Shown here: piece after piece, positions 49,888 through 59,725 of the stretch
How the letters are laid out: every line of letters starts with the position of its first letter
How positions within the stretch are numbered: the first letter of the stretch is position 1
Source: Marinomonas lutimaris
GTDB lineage: Bacteria > Pseudomonadota > Gammaproteobacteria > Pseudomonadales > Marinomonadaceae
NCBI RefSeq assembly: GCF_019426345.1
Contig: NZ_JAHLLW010000002.1
Location: 1 to 64,000 of the forward strand
Direction of reading: 5' to 3'
DNA: 64,000 nucleotides
Notes under the pieces: model-generated
Seen by the model: only the letters and a program-made list of their open reading frames with translations
Databases searched by the model: none
What the model was told of the DNA's origin: nothing
Position numbers and translations under genes: made by a program

Positions 49888-50628
49888 ATGAATAAATACG
49901 AAACCATTATCCCTGCCGCAAGTCATTGGTCATTGCGCGTACGTCGCGGAATGCAAATGACCCTGACAGATATTGAAGGCGATGCCAATGTTGGTATGGT
50001 GTTTTATAACCCAGAAAACCTTTTGGAGCGTTACAACGCGCCCGATACCTTAAAAGGTCAGCACACGTTTAAACTGACCAAAGGTCATTGCTTGTATTCC
50101 GATATGGGGCGCATATTTGCTTCCATCATTGAAGACACCATTGGTTGGCACGAGACGGTCAGTGGTAATAGTCATGCTTCGCATATCGAGGCGAAATGGG
50201 GTAAGCGTGATTATCAAAACGACCGCAATGGTTGGATGCAAAATGGTCATGACGCCATGTTAGTGGAAATGGCCAAATACGGTTTGAGCAAAGCGGATAT
50301 TGCTGCGAATTTAAACTTGTTTAGCCGAGTTGGTACCGATGCTGACGGCAATATGTCGTTAGTGGAAGGCAATAGTCCAGCGGGTTCCAGCGTTACCTTA
50401 CGCTTTGAAATGGACACCTTAGTAATGCTGCATACTTGTCCGCATCCATTAAACAAAGCAACCAGCTACCCCAAAAAGCCGATTTCTATTCTGTTAGAGA
50501 AAGCCACGCCAGTGGCAGAAGACGATTTGTGCAAAATGTCTCGTCCTGAAAATCAACGTGGTTTTGCCAACAACGAACTCTATTACCTTGGTGCCGATAT
50601 GAGCACAGACACCGGCGCGGAGGCCTAA
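49888..50628 (+). CDS. DUF1989 protein, carboxyguanidine deiminase subunit type (urea carboxylase-associated)
   Basis: 246 residues. The family signature includes [60 protein letters not shown] and a metal-site Cys in HTCPHPLN. In guanidine-carboxylase operons two such proteins form carboxyguanidine deiminase, which turns carboxyguanidine into allophanate plus ammonia. It lies 2 nt before the second DUF1989 gene, consistent with a heteromeric enzyme. Which protein is the A or B subunit was not decided. Confidence 0.88.
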   Translation: MNKYETIIPAASHWSLRVRRGMQMTLTDIEGDANVGMVFYNPENLLERYNAPDTLKGQHTFKLTKGHCLYSDMGRIFASIIEDTIGWHETVSGNSHASHIEAKWGKRDYQNDRNGWMQNGHDAMLVEMAKYGLSKADIAANLNLFSRVGTDADGNMSLVEGNSPAGSSVTLRFEMDTLVMLHTCPHPLNKATSYPKKPISILLEKATPVAEDDLCKMSRPENQRGFANNELYYLGADMSTDTGAEA

Positions 50629-50630
50629 TC

Positions 50631-51272
50631 ATGATTAAAGAGAGCCAATTAACCCCAGAAAGCGCGAACACGACTTACCATATTGATGCAGGTGATTACT
50701 TTATTGGCGTCGTGAAAGCAGGCAGCACCTTTCGTATTGTTGATTTAGAAGGCAACCAAGCGGCAGATACCTTGTTTTACAACGCCAATGATCCTGCCGA
50801 GCGTTACAGCGCAACGGACACCATTCGCGAACAAGGCAATGTGTATTTAACCGCTGGGTCTGAGATTCGTTCTAATGAAAACAATGTCATGTTGGAAATC
50901 GTTGCCGATACCTGTGGTCGTCACGATACCTTGGGCGGCGCTTGCGCGACGGAAAGTAATACTGTGCGTTACGACTTGGAAAAACGCTGTATGCACGCTT
51001 GTCGAGATAGTTGGATGTTGGCGATTGCTGAAAACCCAGAGTTTGGTTTATCGAAGCGTGACATTAGTCACAACATCAACTTTTTTATGAATGTGCCTGT
51101 TACGGAAGCGGGTGGTTTGACCTTTGAAGACGGTATTTCTGCACCAGGTAAATATGTGGAAATGGTCGCCAAAATGGACGTCGTCGTGCTGATTTCGAAC
51201 TGTCCACAATTGAATAACCCTTGCAACGGCTACAACCCAACGCCAGTCGACATGCTAGTTTGGAATGCCTAA
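50631..51272 (+). CDS. DUF1989 protein, second carboxyguanidine deiminase subunit type
   Basis: 213 residues. [60 protein letters not shown] and [17 protein letters not shown] match the smaller urea carboxylase-associated DUF1989 family. Conserved His/Cys residues (CGRHDT, NCPQ) are probable metal ligands. GGAGG sits 8 nt before the ATG. It follows its paralogue at once and precedes the carboxylase by 108 nt, a gap occupied by the guanidine-II switch. Confidence 0.88.
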   Translation: MIKESQLTPESANTTYHIDAGDYFIGVVKAGSTFRIVDLEGNQAADTLFYNANDPAERYSATDTIREQGNVYLTAGSEIRSNENNVMLEIVADTCGRHDTLGGACATESNTVRYDLEKRCMHACRDSWMLAIAENPEFGLSKRDISHNINFFMNVPVTEAGGLTFEDGISAPGKYVEMVAKMDVVVLISNCPQLNNPCNGYNPTPVDMLVWNA

Positions 51273-51323
51273 CTGCGTCGTTTTCTAAGGTGTTTTAACA
51301 AGTAATTTAGTCTCATTTTAACG

Positions 51324-51373
51324 CAGTGGACGACCACTGATGTTTATCTCGCTCCGGGACGGCCCGGCGAAGG
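51324..51373 (+). promoter_or_regulatory. Guanidine-II riboswitch (mini-ykkC) before the carboxylase gene
   Basis: Hairpin 1: CAGTGG (51324-51329), loop ACGA (51330-51333), CCACTG (51334-51339). A 14-nt linker follows. Hairpin 2: CCGGG (51354-51358), loop ACGG (51359-51362), CCCGG (51363-51367). Both loops fit the ACGR consensus that forms the guanidine-II kissing loops. The Shine-Dalgarno GAAGG (51369-51373) abuts hairpin 2 and the ATG is at 51381, the usual position for translational control. The whole 51273-51380 gap is otherwise empty. Confidence 0.9.
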
Positions 51374-51380
51374 TTGAACT

Positions 51381-54300
51381 ATGTTTAACAAGGTATTAAT
51401 TGCCAACCGTGGCGCCATCGCGACACGTATTATTCGCACCCTCAACACAATGAAGATTGGCTCGGTGGCCGTGTACGCCGAATCCGATGCCAAAAGCCTA
51501 CACGTCAAGCGCGCCGATGAAGCTTTTTCCTTAGGCGAGGGCGGTGCCAGCGACACCTACTTGGATATGGAGAAAATCCTGCGTATAGCCAAACAATCTG
51601 GCGCTCAGGCGATTCATCCAGGCTATGGTTTTTTGAGCGAGAACGCGACCTTTGTGCGTCGTTGTGAAGAAGAAGGCATTGCATTTATTGGCCCCACCGC
51701 CGAACAGATGGTGGAGTTTGGTCTGAAACACAGAGCACGCGAATTGGCGCAAAAAGCCAATGTGCCATTATCGCCAGGCTCTGAATTGCTTACCGATTTA
51801 GAAAGTGCCTGCCAAATTGCCTGCGAGATTGGTTACCCTGTGATGCTAAAAAGCACGGCGGGTGGCGGTGGCATTGGTATGTATTTATGCCACGATGAGA
51901 AAGGGCTACGAGACAACTTTGATTCCGTGCGTCGTTTAGGTGCCAATAACTTTGCTGACGATGGTGTTTTTTTAGAGAAGTTTATTGCTCGCGCCCGTCA
52001 TATCGAAGTGCAGATTTTTGCCGATGGTAAAGGCGGCGCATTAGCGCTGGGCGAGCGTGATTGTTCGAGCCAACGTCGTAATCAAAAAGTTGTCGAAGAA
52101 TGTCCTGCGCCAAATTTAATCGACGACGTGCGTAAACAACTTCATCAAACCGCCGAATTATTATTGTCGTCTGTTCAGTACCGTAACGCCGGTACGGTAG
52201 AGTTTATCTACGATATGGACACAGATAAATTCTATTTCCTTGAAGTAAATACCCGTTTGCAGGTAGAGCATGGCGTTACCGAAATGGTCTATGGTGTGGA
52301 TTTAGTGGAATGGATGGTGCGCCTTGCCGCTGGTGAAGACCTTGCGCTGGATGCTAAGCGTGCCGCGTTAAAACCAAATGGCCATGCGGTGCAGGTGCGT
52401 ATTTACGCAGAAGATCCTTATAAAGATTTTCAGCCTTGTGCTGGCTTATTGAGTCAGGTTGCTTGGCCTGTAGAGGAAAAAAATGCTGGCGTTCGTATCG
52501 ACTCATGGATCGAAACGGGTATTGAGGTATCACCTTATTTTGACCCCATGCTTGCCAAGGTGATTGTTTATCAAGAGGATCGTGACGCTGCATTTGCCAA
52601 ACTAAAAGCCACGCTAGAGGATTGCAGGTTATATGGCACAGAAACCAACCTTGATTACCTGAAAAACTTGGTGACCGACCCTGTGTTATTACGCGGTGAA
52701 GTTAGCACTCGTTACCTTAATGAGTTTGTTTATCTTCCTGCTCGTATTGACGTTTTAAGTGGCGGCACACAAACCACGCTGCAAGATTTTCCTGGTCGTC
52801 AGCACCATTGGAATGTGGGCGTACCACCGTCTGGCCCGTTCGATAATTATCATTTCCGCTTAGCAAATCGCTTGCTTAACAATCCTGATTCCGCCGCTGC
52901 TATGGAAATTACTCTGCAAGGGCCGAGCTTGAAGTTCAGTTTTGAAACGCGCGTGGTGGTTTGTGGCGCTCTGATTGAGGCGAGAGTTGATGGAAGCGTG
53001 ATTGAGCAAAACCAAGTCGTGACCATCAAAGCGGGTGAGATCTTAACCTTGGGCCGAATCAAAGAACAAGGCGCACGGGCGTATTTGGCCGTAGCGGGTG
53101 GCTTTGATTGCCCAGATTATTTGGGCTCAAAATCGACTTTCACCTTAGGGCAATTTGGCGGACACAATGGTCGCGCCATTCAAACAGGCGATGTGCTGCA
53201 TACTCTTGAATCTCAGGGTTCATTGTTTTCTAACGCTTTACCTGCTGAGTTAGTTCCTGTGCTGGGCAATCAGCATGAATTACGTGTGATTTACGGCCCT
53301 CATGGTTCGCCTGATTTCTTTACGGCAGAAGACATAGAAATGTTCTTCGGCACGGACTGGGAAATTCACTATAACTCCAGCCGAACCGGTGTTCGCTTGA
53401 TTGGCCCAAAACCGAAATGGGCGCGCAACGACGGTGGCGAAGCAGGTTTGCACCCATCCAATATTCACGATAACGCCTATGCCTTTGGTAGTGTAGATTT
53501 TACGGGTGACATGCCGGTGATTCTTGGTCCAGATGGTCCGTCTCTTGGTGGCTTTGTTTGTCCTGCGACTGTGATTACCGCGGATCTTTGGAAGCTGGGT
53601 CAATTACGTGCTGGCGATAAAATTCGTTTTATTCCTGTGACCTTAGAAGACGCTGTGGCGTTAGAAGCCTCGCAAAATGAAGGCTTGGCTAATCTAGCTG
53701 CATTTGATCGAAATATTGCCTCTTGTGAAGTGCAGACGCCGATTCTGAAAACCCTATCGGCAGATCGTTTTGGCGATGAAATTGTTTATCGTGCTGCGGG
53801 CGATCATTTCTTGCTGGTGGAATATGGCGAGCAAATGTTAGATATCCGCTTACGTTTCCGCGCTCATGCTTTAATGCAATGGTTAGAGAAAAACCCATTA
53901 AAAGGCATGCGAGAACTCACTCCAGGGATTCGTTCTTTGCAAATTCACTACGACAGCCAGTATTTGAGCTACACCGATTTATTGGACCATTTGGAGTCAG
54001 CTGAGCAAGCCTTGAGTAGCCAGCTTGATGAACTGACTGTTCCCTCTAGAACGGTTTATTTGCCACTGTCTTGGGATGATAAGGCCTGCCAAGAAGCCAT
54101 CGATAAATATGCCCAATCTGTACGCTCGAATGCCCCTTGGTGTCCAAGTAACTTAGAGTTTATTCGTCGTATTAACGGCTTAGACAGTATTAACGATGTG
54201 AAAGAGATACTGTTCAGTGCCAGTTATTTGGTGATGGGCTTGGGGGATGTGTACCTTGGTGCGCCCGTTGCGACCCCAGTTGACCCACGACACCGTTTGG

Positions 54301-55001
54301 TGACGACTAAATACAATCCTGCGCGTACATGGACAGCGGAAAATTCCGTTGGTATCGGTGGATCTTACTTGTGTGTATATGGCATGGAAGGTCCTGGCGG
54401 TTATCAGTTTGTTGGTCGAACACTGCAAATGTGGAATCGCTATCGCCAAACAAGTGCGTTTACCAAGCCTTGGTTGTTGCGTTTCTTTGATCAAATTCGT
54501 TTCTATGAAGTGAGCCATGAAGAGTTGGATCAAATCCGTAAAGACTTCCCGCACGATAACTATGGTATTCGCATTGAGGAGAGCACCTTTTCTTTGGCTG
54601 ACTACCAAAGCTTTATTGATGAAAACCAAAACAACATTGATGAATTCAAGCAAGTGCGTAATCAAGCTTTTGAGGCGGAGTTAGCGCGCTGGCACGCCAA
54701 TGGACAGTTCCATTTTGATACGGACGAAACCGAAGCCGTCGCCAGCGACATCACTTGGAACGAAGACGCTACCGTCGTCGATAGCCCTGTGTCAGGCAGT
54801 GTTTGGCAAACCCAAGTGAAAGAAGGCGATCAAGTACAGGCGGGGCAGCTTCTGGTGATTTTAGAATCCATGAAAATGGAAATTCCTATCTACGCACCCG
54901 CCGCAGGCGTGGTATCGGATTTGTTACTAAAAGACGGTAGCCGCGTCAACGCCGGCCAAGCCATTGTTGTTTTGGAAGAATTAGTGGAGAAAGAAGCATG
55001 A
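51381..55001 (+). CDS. Biotin-dependent guanidine carboxylase (annotated as urea carboxylase family)
   Basis: 1,206 residues. Order: biotin carboxylase (MFNKVLIANRGAIATRIIRT, KSTAGGGGIGMYLC, FLEVNTRLQVEHGVTEMVYG); carboxyltransferase parts of the AHS2/AHS1 type (DVLSGGTQTTLQDFPGRQHH, VGVPPSGPFDNYHFR, TKYNPARTWTAENSVGIGG, GMEGPGGYQFVGRTLQMWNR); and a C-terminal biotinyl domain with the lysine in ESMKMEI (~1170). It carboxylates guanidine or urea with ATP and bicarbonate. Two guanidine riboswitches and the DUF1989 pair argue for guanidine. No allophanate hydrolase domain is fused; that enzyme is the next gene, whose ATG overlaps this stop. Confidence 0.92.
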   Translation: MFNKVLIANRGAIATRIIRTLNTMKIGSVAVYAESDAKSLHVKRADEAFSLGEGGASDTYLDMEKILRIAKQSGAQAIHPGYGFLSENATFVRRCEEEGIAFIGPTAEQMVEFGLKHRARELAQKANVPLSPGSELLTDLESACQIACEIGYPVMLKSTAGGGGIGMYLCHDEKGLRDNFDSVRRLGANNFADDGVFLEKFIARARHIEVQIFADGKGGALALGERDCSSQRRNQKVVEECPAPNLIDDVRKQLHQTAELLLSSVQYRNAGTVEFIYDMDTDKFYFLEVNTRLQVEHGVTEMVYGVDLVEWMVRLAAGEDLALDAKRAALKPNGHAVQVRIYAEDPYKDFQPCAGLLSQVAWPVEEKNAGVRIDSWIETGIEVSPYFDPMLAKVIVYQEDRDAAFAKLKATLEDCRLYGTETNLDYLKNLVTDPVLLRGEVSTRYLNEFVYLPARIDVLSGGTQTTLQDFPGRQHHWNVGVPPSGPFDNYHFRLANRLLNNPDSAAAMEITLQGPSLKFSFETRVVVCGALIEARVDGSVIEQNQVVTIKAGEILTLGRIKEQGARAYLAVAGGFDCPDYLGSKSTFTLGQFGGHNGRAIQTGDVLHTLESQGSLFSNALPAELVPVLGNQHELRVIYGPHGSPDFFTAEDIEMFFGTDWEIHYNSSRTGVRLIGPKPKWARNDGGEAGLHPSNIHDNAYAFGSVDFTGDMPVILGPDGPSLGGFVCPATVITADLWKLGQLRAGDKIRFIPVTLEDAVALEASQNEGLANLAAFDRNIASCEVQTPILKTLSADRFGDEIVYRAAGDHFLLVEYGEQMLDIRLRFRAHALMQWLEKNPLKGMRELTPGIRSLQIHYDSQYLSYTDLLDHLESAEQALSSQLDELTVPSRTVYLPLSWDDKACQEAIDKYAQSVRSNAPWCPSNLEFIRRINGLDSINDVKEILFSASYLVMGLGDVYLGAPVATPVDPRHRLVTTKYNPARTWTAENSVGIGGSYLCVYGMEGPGGYQFVGRTLQMWNRYRQTSAFTKPWLLRFFDQIRFYEVSHEELDQIRKDFPHDNYGIRIEESTFSLADYQSFIDENQNNIDEFKQVRNQAFEAELARWHANGQFHFDTDETEAVASDITWNEDATVVDSPVSGSVWQTQVKEGDQVQAGQLLVILESMKMEIPIYAPAAGVVSDLLLKDGSRVNAGQAIVVLEELVEKEA

Positions 55002-56839
55002 GCATCAGTATGACGACGAACGATACAAGTGAGAACACATTGGACATGGGGTTTAGTGCATTGCGCGAGTCTTATAAAACAGGCGCTTCCACACCAGCCA
55101 GTGTGATGGCGGACATTCGTGAGCGCGCGGCTGAGTATGCGGATCACAATATTTGGATTCATTTATTAAGCGAAGTCGAGCAAGCGGTTTGGCTGGACGC
55201 GTTAAAAGACAAAGACATGGCGTCCCATCCTTTGTGGGGGATTCCATTTGCTATTAAAGATAATATTGATCTTGCAGGTATTCCAACGACAGCGGGTTGT
55301 GTTGCCTTTGCTTATACGCCAGATGTCTCGGCTCAGGTGGTTCAGCAGTTAATTGATGCAGGGGCCATACCCGTTGGCAAAACCAATTTGGATCAATTTG
55401 CTACCGGTTTAAACGGTACGCGCTCGCCCATTGGTGCGTGTCATAACTCGTTTAATTACGACTACATCAGCGGCGGTTCCAGTTCTGGTTCAGCGGTTTC
55501 TGTGGCGCTTGGCTTGGCTAGTTTCAGCTTAGGGACAGATACGGCCGGTTCCGGTCGTATTCCGGCTTGTTTCAATAACTTGGTTGGCGTGAAGCCGAGC
55601 ATCGGTTTGTTATCGGCTACGGGTATGTTGCCAGCTTGCCGTAGCTTGGACTGCATGACGATTTTTGCCTACAACACAGACGATGCCAACATCGCCTTAG
55701 CAGTGGCAGAAGGTTTTGATGCACGAGACGGCTACAGCCGTCAGAACCCATTTGATAACCAAGCGCGTCATTATGGTTTACGTACGGGGTCGTTAAAAGT
55801 CGGCGTGATTCCAGCTCATCAATTGAAATTCTTCGGTGACGAAAGCTACGAAAAAGCGTATTTGCAAACTTTGGATTTATTGAAAGAACAGGGCTTTGCT
55901 TTCCAAGAGATCGACTATGCGCCGTTCGATGAAATCGCCCAACTTTTGTACGAAGGTCCTTGGGTGTCCGAGCGTTATATTGCTACTCAGCCATTAATCG
56001 ATGAGAACCCAGATGCGATTTTCCCTGTGGTTCGCGAGATCATCGCACCGGGTGGCAAACCGCCAGCAACATCATTGTTTAAAGCACAATACCGCATTAA
56101 TGATTTGAAACAAATTTGCCTAGCGCAAATGGCGCAGGTCGATTGTTTGCTTACGCCAACGGCAGGTCGTCACTTTACCGTGGCAGAAATGCTGGCAGAG
56201 CCGATTAAACGAAATAGCGAGTTGGGTTATTACACCAACTTTATGAACTTGATTGACTTGGCTTCCATCGCCGTACCCACAGTGATGACAGATAACGACA
56301 TGCCATTTGGTATCACGCTCGTTGGGCCGACTTTTAGTGATCGTATGTTGATGTCCATTGCTAATCGCATTCAGCAAGCGCTTCCACTGAAAAAAGGGGC
56401 GTTAGAGGCAATGGCGATGCCGAGCAACACGACACCAGTTGGCAATAATCAAACCATCGATGTCATGGTATGTGGCGCGCATTTAGAAGGCCAGCCGCTG
56501 AACTGGCAATTAACAGAACGTGGTGCCACCCTAAAAGCCAAAACCACCACAGCCCCGAATTATCGTATGTACGCACTGGCTGGTGGGCCACCGCTTCGTC
56601 CAGGATTGATCCTTGATCAAGACAAGGGCGACGCCATCGAAGTAGAAATCTGGTCTGTACCAACCGCAAACTTCGGTAGCTTCGTTGCAGGCATCCCCGC
56701 ACCACTTGGCATTGGCAAAATAAAACTCGCCGACGGCAGCCAAGTGGCAGGCTTTATCTGCGAGCCATATGGAATCGAAGGCGCACAAGATATCACCCAT
56801 CTGAACGGCTGGAGAGCGTATTTGGCATCGTTGAGATAG
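54998..56839 (+). CDS. atzF: Allophanate hydrolase
   Basis: 613 residues. N-terminal amidase-signature domain: the Ser-cisSer-Lys triad region includes PFAIKDNIDLAGIPTTAG and GGSSSGSAVSVALGLASFSL, then GTDTAGSGRIPACFN. The C-terminal ~150 residues (VMVCGAHLEGQPLNWQLTER, IEVEIWSVP-like segment, FGSFVAGIPAPLGIGKIKLA) are the AtzF-type second domain. It splits allophanate into carbon dioxide and ammonia, finishing guanidine breakdown. The ATG overlaps the carboxylase stop by 4 bp. Confidence 0.95.
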   Translation: MSISMTTNDTSENTLDMGFSALRESYKTGASTPASVMADIRERAAEYADHNIWIHLLSEVEQAVWLDALKDKDMASHPLWGIPFAIKDNIDLAGIPTTAGCVAFAYTPDVSAQVVQQLIDAGAIPVGKTNLDQFATGLNGTRSPIGACHNSFNYDYISGGSSSGSAVSVALGLASFSLGTDTAGSGRIPACFNNLVGVKPSIGLLSATGMLPACRSLDCMTIFAYNTDDANIALAVAEGFDARDGYSRQNPFDNQARHYGLRTGSLKVGVIPAHQLKFFGDESYEKAYLQTLDLLKEQGFAFQEIDYAPFDEIAQLLYEGPWVSERYIATQPLIDENPDAIFPVVREIIAPGGKPPATSLFKAQYRINDLKQICLAQMAQVDCLLTPTAGRHFTVAEMLAEPIKRNSELGYYTNFMNLIDLASIAVPTVMTDNDMPFGITLVGPTFSDRMLMSIANRIQQALPLKKGALEAMAMPSNTTPVGNNQTIDVMVCGAHLEGQPLNWQLTERGATLKAKTTTAPNYRMYALAGGPPLRPGLILDQDKGDAIEVEIWSVPTANFGSFVAGIPAPLGIGKIKLADGSQVAGFICEPYGIEGAQDITHLNGWRAYLASLR

Positions 56840-56867
56840 TCTTATTCAGCGGGGATTGAACGAGAAT

Positions 56868-56908
56868 AAAAAAGCCACTTTTCTAGCGATAGATAAGTGG
56901 CTTTTTCT
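56868..56908 (+). terminator. Terminator of the guanidine operon
   Basis: AAAAGCCACTT (56870-56880) pairs with AAGTGGCTTTT (56895-56905), with A and T runs on both sides. Confidence 0.9.
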
Positions 56909-57037
56909 AGCAGAGATAAAAAAAAGATATTATTATCAATGACTAAGTTTTTTACCTCTACTGTTTTAAAAGGGATTAGAGTTTATGTTTTTGAATGTTA
57001 TGAATATTGCGTTGGCAAAAAGGTGGGGTAATAGGTT

Positions 57038-57991
57038 ATGAAAAGTGTCGCTATGGTTCTATTTCCAGATATTCTAATGCTTGATGTTGCAGGCCCACTT
57101 GATGTTTTTAGTATTGCCAATCGCTATCTCAGTCCTTCTGATCAGTATAAAATAACGACGATCGGTATTGATTTTCTACCTTTACCAACAACCAATGGCC
57201 TCGCTCTTATTCCTCAAAAAACGATTGATCAAGTATCGATGGACTTTGATTACTTGCTTGTACCTGGAGGCCCTGGAGCCTACAACCAAAAAAATCCTAT
57301 TCTGGCTTCTTGGTTAGCTGAAGCCGCCCAACAATCTAAGCAATATGGTTCAATTTGTACTGGCGCATTTTTGCTAGGTGAAGCAGGCTTGCTTGATGGG
57401 TACCATGTGACAACACACTGGAATTATAGTGCTTGGCTTGCGAAAGAGTATCCAAAAGCTTTTATCGAAACGGATAAAATTTATTTGCGAGATCGTAAAC
57501 TTATTACATCTGGAGGAGTGACCGCAGGCATTGATTTGGCGCTTTCTATTGTTACGGAGGATTATGGTAAATGTGTCTCATTAGATGTTGCCAAAGTTCT
57601 ATTGGTAACAATGAAAAGGCAAGGTTTGCAGACACAGTTTAGTCCATTAATTTCAACTGAAATGAAGGTATCGTCACAGATCTCAGAAGTACAAAGTTTT
57701 GTTCTTCAAAATATAGCAGATAGCCTTAGCACAGAGAATTTAGCTCAATCCGTTTCTATGAGTAAAAGGAATTTTACCCGAGTATTTGTTCGAGAAATGG
57801 GAGTTACTCCGACAGAATTCGTACAAAATACACGCGTTGACCATGCCCGCAACCTATTAGAAAGTACTGAGATGCCAATAAAAACGATAGCCTACCATAG
57901 TGGCTTCGGTGATGATAAACGTATGCGTGAAGTCTTCAATCAAAAGTTAGGGCTAAGTCCTTCTCAATATAGGAAAAATTTTAGTGGATGA
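57038..57991 (+). CDS. GlxA-family regulator (DJ-1/PfpI plus AraC domains)
   Basis: 317 residues. N-terminal DJ-1/PfpI-like domain (FPDILMLDVAGPLDVFSIAN, DYLLVPGGPGAYN, and the nucleophile elbow SICTGAFLLGEAGLL with its Cys), then GGVTAGIDLALSIV. The C-terminal AraC double helix-turn-helix includes STENLAQSVSMSKRNFTRVF and KTIAYHSGFGDDKRMREVFN. Such proteins sense small amines or other ligands and activate nearby catabolic genes. It probably controls the cluster starting at 58483. Confidence 0.92.
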   Translation: MKSVAMVLFPDILMLDVAGPLDVFSIANRYLSPSDQYKITTIGIDFLPLPTTNGLALIPQKTIDQVSMDFDYLLVPGGPGAYNQKNPILASWLAEAAQQSKQYGSICTGAFLLGEAGLLDGYHVTTHWNYSAWLAKEYPKAFIETDKIYLRDRKLITSGGVTAGIDLALSIVTEDYGKCVSLDVAKVLLVTMKRQGLQTQFSPLISTEMKVSSQISEVQSFVLQNIADSLSTENLAQSVSMSKRNFTRVFVREMGVTPTEFVQNTRVDHARNLLESTEMPIKTIAYHSGFGDDKRMREVFNQKLGLSPSQYRKNFSG

Positions 57992-58482
57992 TATTTACCA
58001 AATCTACTTTTAATGAAAAAATCCAATTAATTTAATTTTCTATTTTATTTTTCTCTCATTCTGTTCTGATGATTTATATTGCCCGATATAAAAAATAATA
58101 TATGGCCTGAAGGCTCAATTTATGTATAAGAAATTAGATATTTTATTGTCTCTTTCTTGTACATTTTTGCCCTTTTAAAAACTTAATTTCCTTGTGTTTT
58201 GTTATTCTCTTTTTTACTTTCTTTAGACTTAAAATTTCGATTTTGTGATTTTTTCGATTATTTTAATGTAGCCATTGCTTCTAAGTCGTCTATCTTCCCT
58301 TCTTTTTAAATATTATTTTGTCTATATCTGAGTGTTATTTGGCCGAATACCCCCCCCAATGTTTTGTTGTTGGAAAAAGAAAATAAGCATTTAATAGTTA
58401 GTAGTCGCGACAGATTTACTAAGCATTTCATTGAACAGATGAAAGATTAAATTAGCTTTAATATGAGAGCGGGAGTGGGACT
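57992..58482 (+). other. AT-rich gene-free region before the 58483 cluster
   Basis: 491 bp, strikingly AT-rich with many T tracts and a run of eight C at 58350-58357. It presumably holds the promoter and GlxA-type binding sites for the downstream cluster, but no confident promoter pair or dyad was identified. Confidence 0.5.
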
Positions 58483-59307
58483 ATGAATACGATTACTGTA
58501 GCGGATGGAACACAGATTTTTTATAAAGATTGGGGAAGTGGTCAGCCGATAGTATTCCATCATGGTTGGCCACTAAGTTCGGATGACTGGGATGCGCAAA
58601 TGCTGTTTTTTGTGGCGCAAGGTTATCGGGTAATTGCTCATGATCGTCGAGGGCATGGCCGCTCTACACAAACATCATCTGGTAATGATATGGATACTTA
58701 TGCCGCAGATGTCTCAGAGTTAGTTAAATACTTGGACCTAAAAAATGCAGTTCACATTGGTCATTCTACGGGGGGTGGGGAAGTCGCGCGGTATGTTGCT
58801 AAATATGGCAAAGATCGCGTCGCTAAGGCTGTGTTAATAGGTGCTGTACCGCCCATTATGTTAAAAACGGAGGCGAACCCTGGTGGTTTGCCAATGGAAG
58901 TATTCGATGGGTTTCGTAGTGCTCTAGCAGCGAACCGAGCGCAGTTTTTTCTAGATGTTGCAAGTGGTCCATTTTATGGTTTTAACCTTCCTGATGCCGA
59001 GATTTCGCAAGGCGTTATTAATAACTGGTGGCGTCAAGGAATGATGGGCGGATCTCAAGCTCATTATGATTGCATTAAAGCTTTTTCCGAAACAGATTTT
59101 ACAGCCGATCTTACAAACATCGATGTACCTACTCTCATTATGCATGGTGATGGTGATCAAATCGTACCGATTGAAAACACTGCATTACTTGCAAGCAAAC
59201 TTGTAAAAAAAACAACGCTTAAGATCTATAAGGGATTTCCGCACGGAATGTGTACTACGCATCCTGATGTCATTAATGCTGATTTACTCGCATTTATTCA
59301 AGAATAA
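58483..59307 (+). CDS. Alpha/beta hydrolase, non-heme chloroperoxidase type
   Basis: 274 residues. The catalytic triad is visible: Ser in [17 protein letters not shown] (~95), Asp in [12 protein letters not shown] (~225) and His in [11 protein letters not shown] (~253). The oxyanion segment [15 protein letters not shown] and DRRGHGRS complete the family match. It acts as an esterase or cofactor-free perhydrolase; the substrate is unknown. No signal peptide. First gene of a same-strand cluster, 27 nt from the next; GGGAG precedes the ATG. Confidence 0.9.
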   Translation: MNTITVADGTQIFYKDWGSGQPIVFHHGWPLSSDDWDAQMLFFVAQGYRVIAHDRRGHGRSTQTSSGNDMDTYAADVSELVKYLDLKNAVHIGHSTGGGEVARYVAKYGKDRVAKAVLIGAVPPIMLKTEANPGGLPMEVFDGFRSALAANRAQFFLDVASGPFYGFNLPDAEISQGVINNWWRQGMMGGSQAHYDCIKAFSETDFTADLTNIDVPTLIMHGDGDQIVPIENTALLASKLVKKTTLKIYKGFPHGMCTTHPDVINADLLAFIQE

Positions 59308-59334
59308 CCTTTATAACGTCTTAGGGATTTAGTA

Positions 59335-59619
59335 ATGAAAATATATTTATTTTCACTGGGTGCTGGCATTTTGGTTGGTGTGGTTTATGCGTTAATTAAT
59401 GTCAGATCACCTGCGCCACCAGTGGTTGCCTTAATTGGTTTGTTGGGAATATTAATTGGCGAACAATCAATACCCTTAATAAAACGAATGATGTCGTCAG
59501 AGCCAGTTAGTTCAAGTTGGATTAAAGAAGAGTGTTATCCTCATGTGTTAGGAAAATTGCCAGGACGAGAAACTTTGCAATGTACAGATAAAAATCAACG
59601 GACAAAAAAAGTGGGCTAG
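59335..59619 (+). CDS. XapX-domain (DUF1427) small membrane protein
   Basis: 94 residues. Two hydrophobic helices (about 3-22 and 29-49) contain the XapX signature GILVGVVYALINVRSPAPPV and ALIGLLGILIGEQ. A soluble tail with two Cys follows. The family function is unknown; it is often encoded beside hydrolases such as those flanking it here. Confidence 0.88.
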   Translation: MKIYLFSLGAGILVGVVYALINVRSPAPPVVALIGLLGILIGEQSIPLIKRMMSSEPVSSSWIKEECYPHVLGKLPGRETLQCTDKNQRTKKVG

Positions 59620-59725
59620 ATATAAAGCCCTCATGCCTTTGCATGGCTATATCACAATAATGTGGCGATAGCAGTGTGATCTTAAATGTAATGATGTAAT
59701 TAATTTTTTTAAATGGAGCTCTATT

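Noticed and set aside
54180..54665. A 161-codon open frame on the minus strand
   Set aside because: It lies wholly inside the carboxylase gene, has no recognisable domain or Shine-Dalgarno, and its opposite strand encodes conserved motifs.
51381..55001. Calling this gene a urea carboxylase
   Set aside because: The sequence family is shared, but two guanidine riboswitches and the paired DUF1989 genes make guanidine the better supported substrate.
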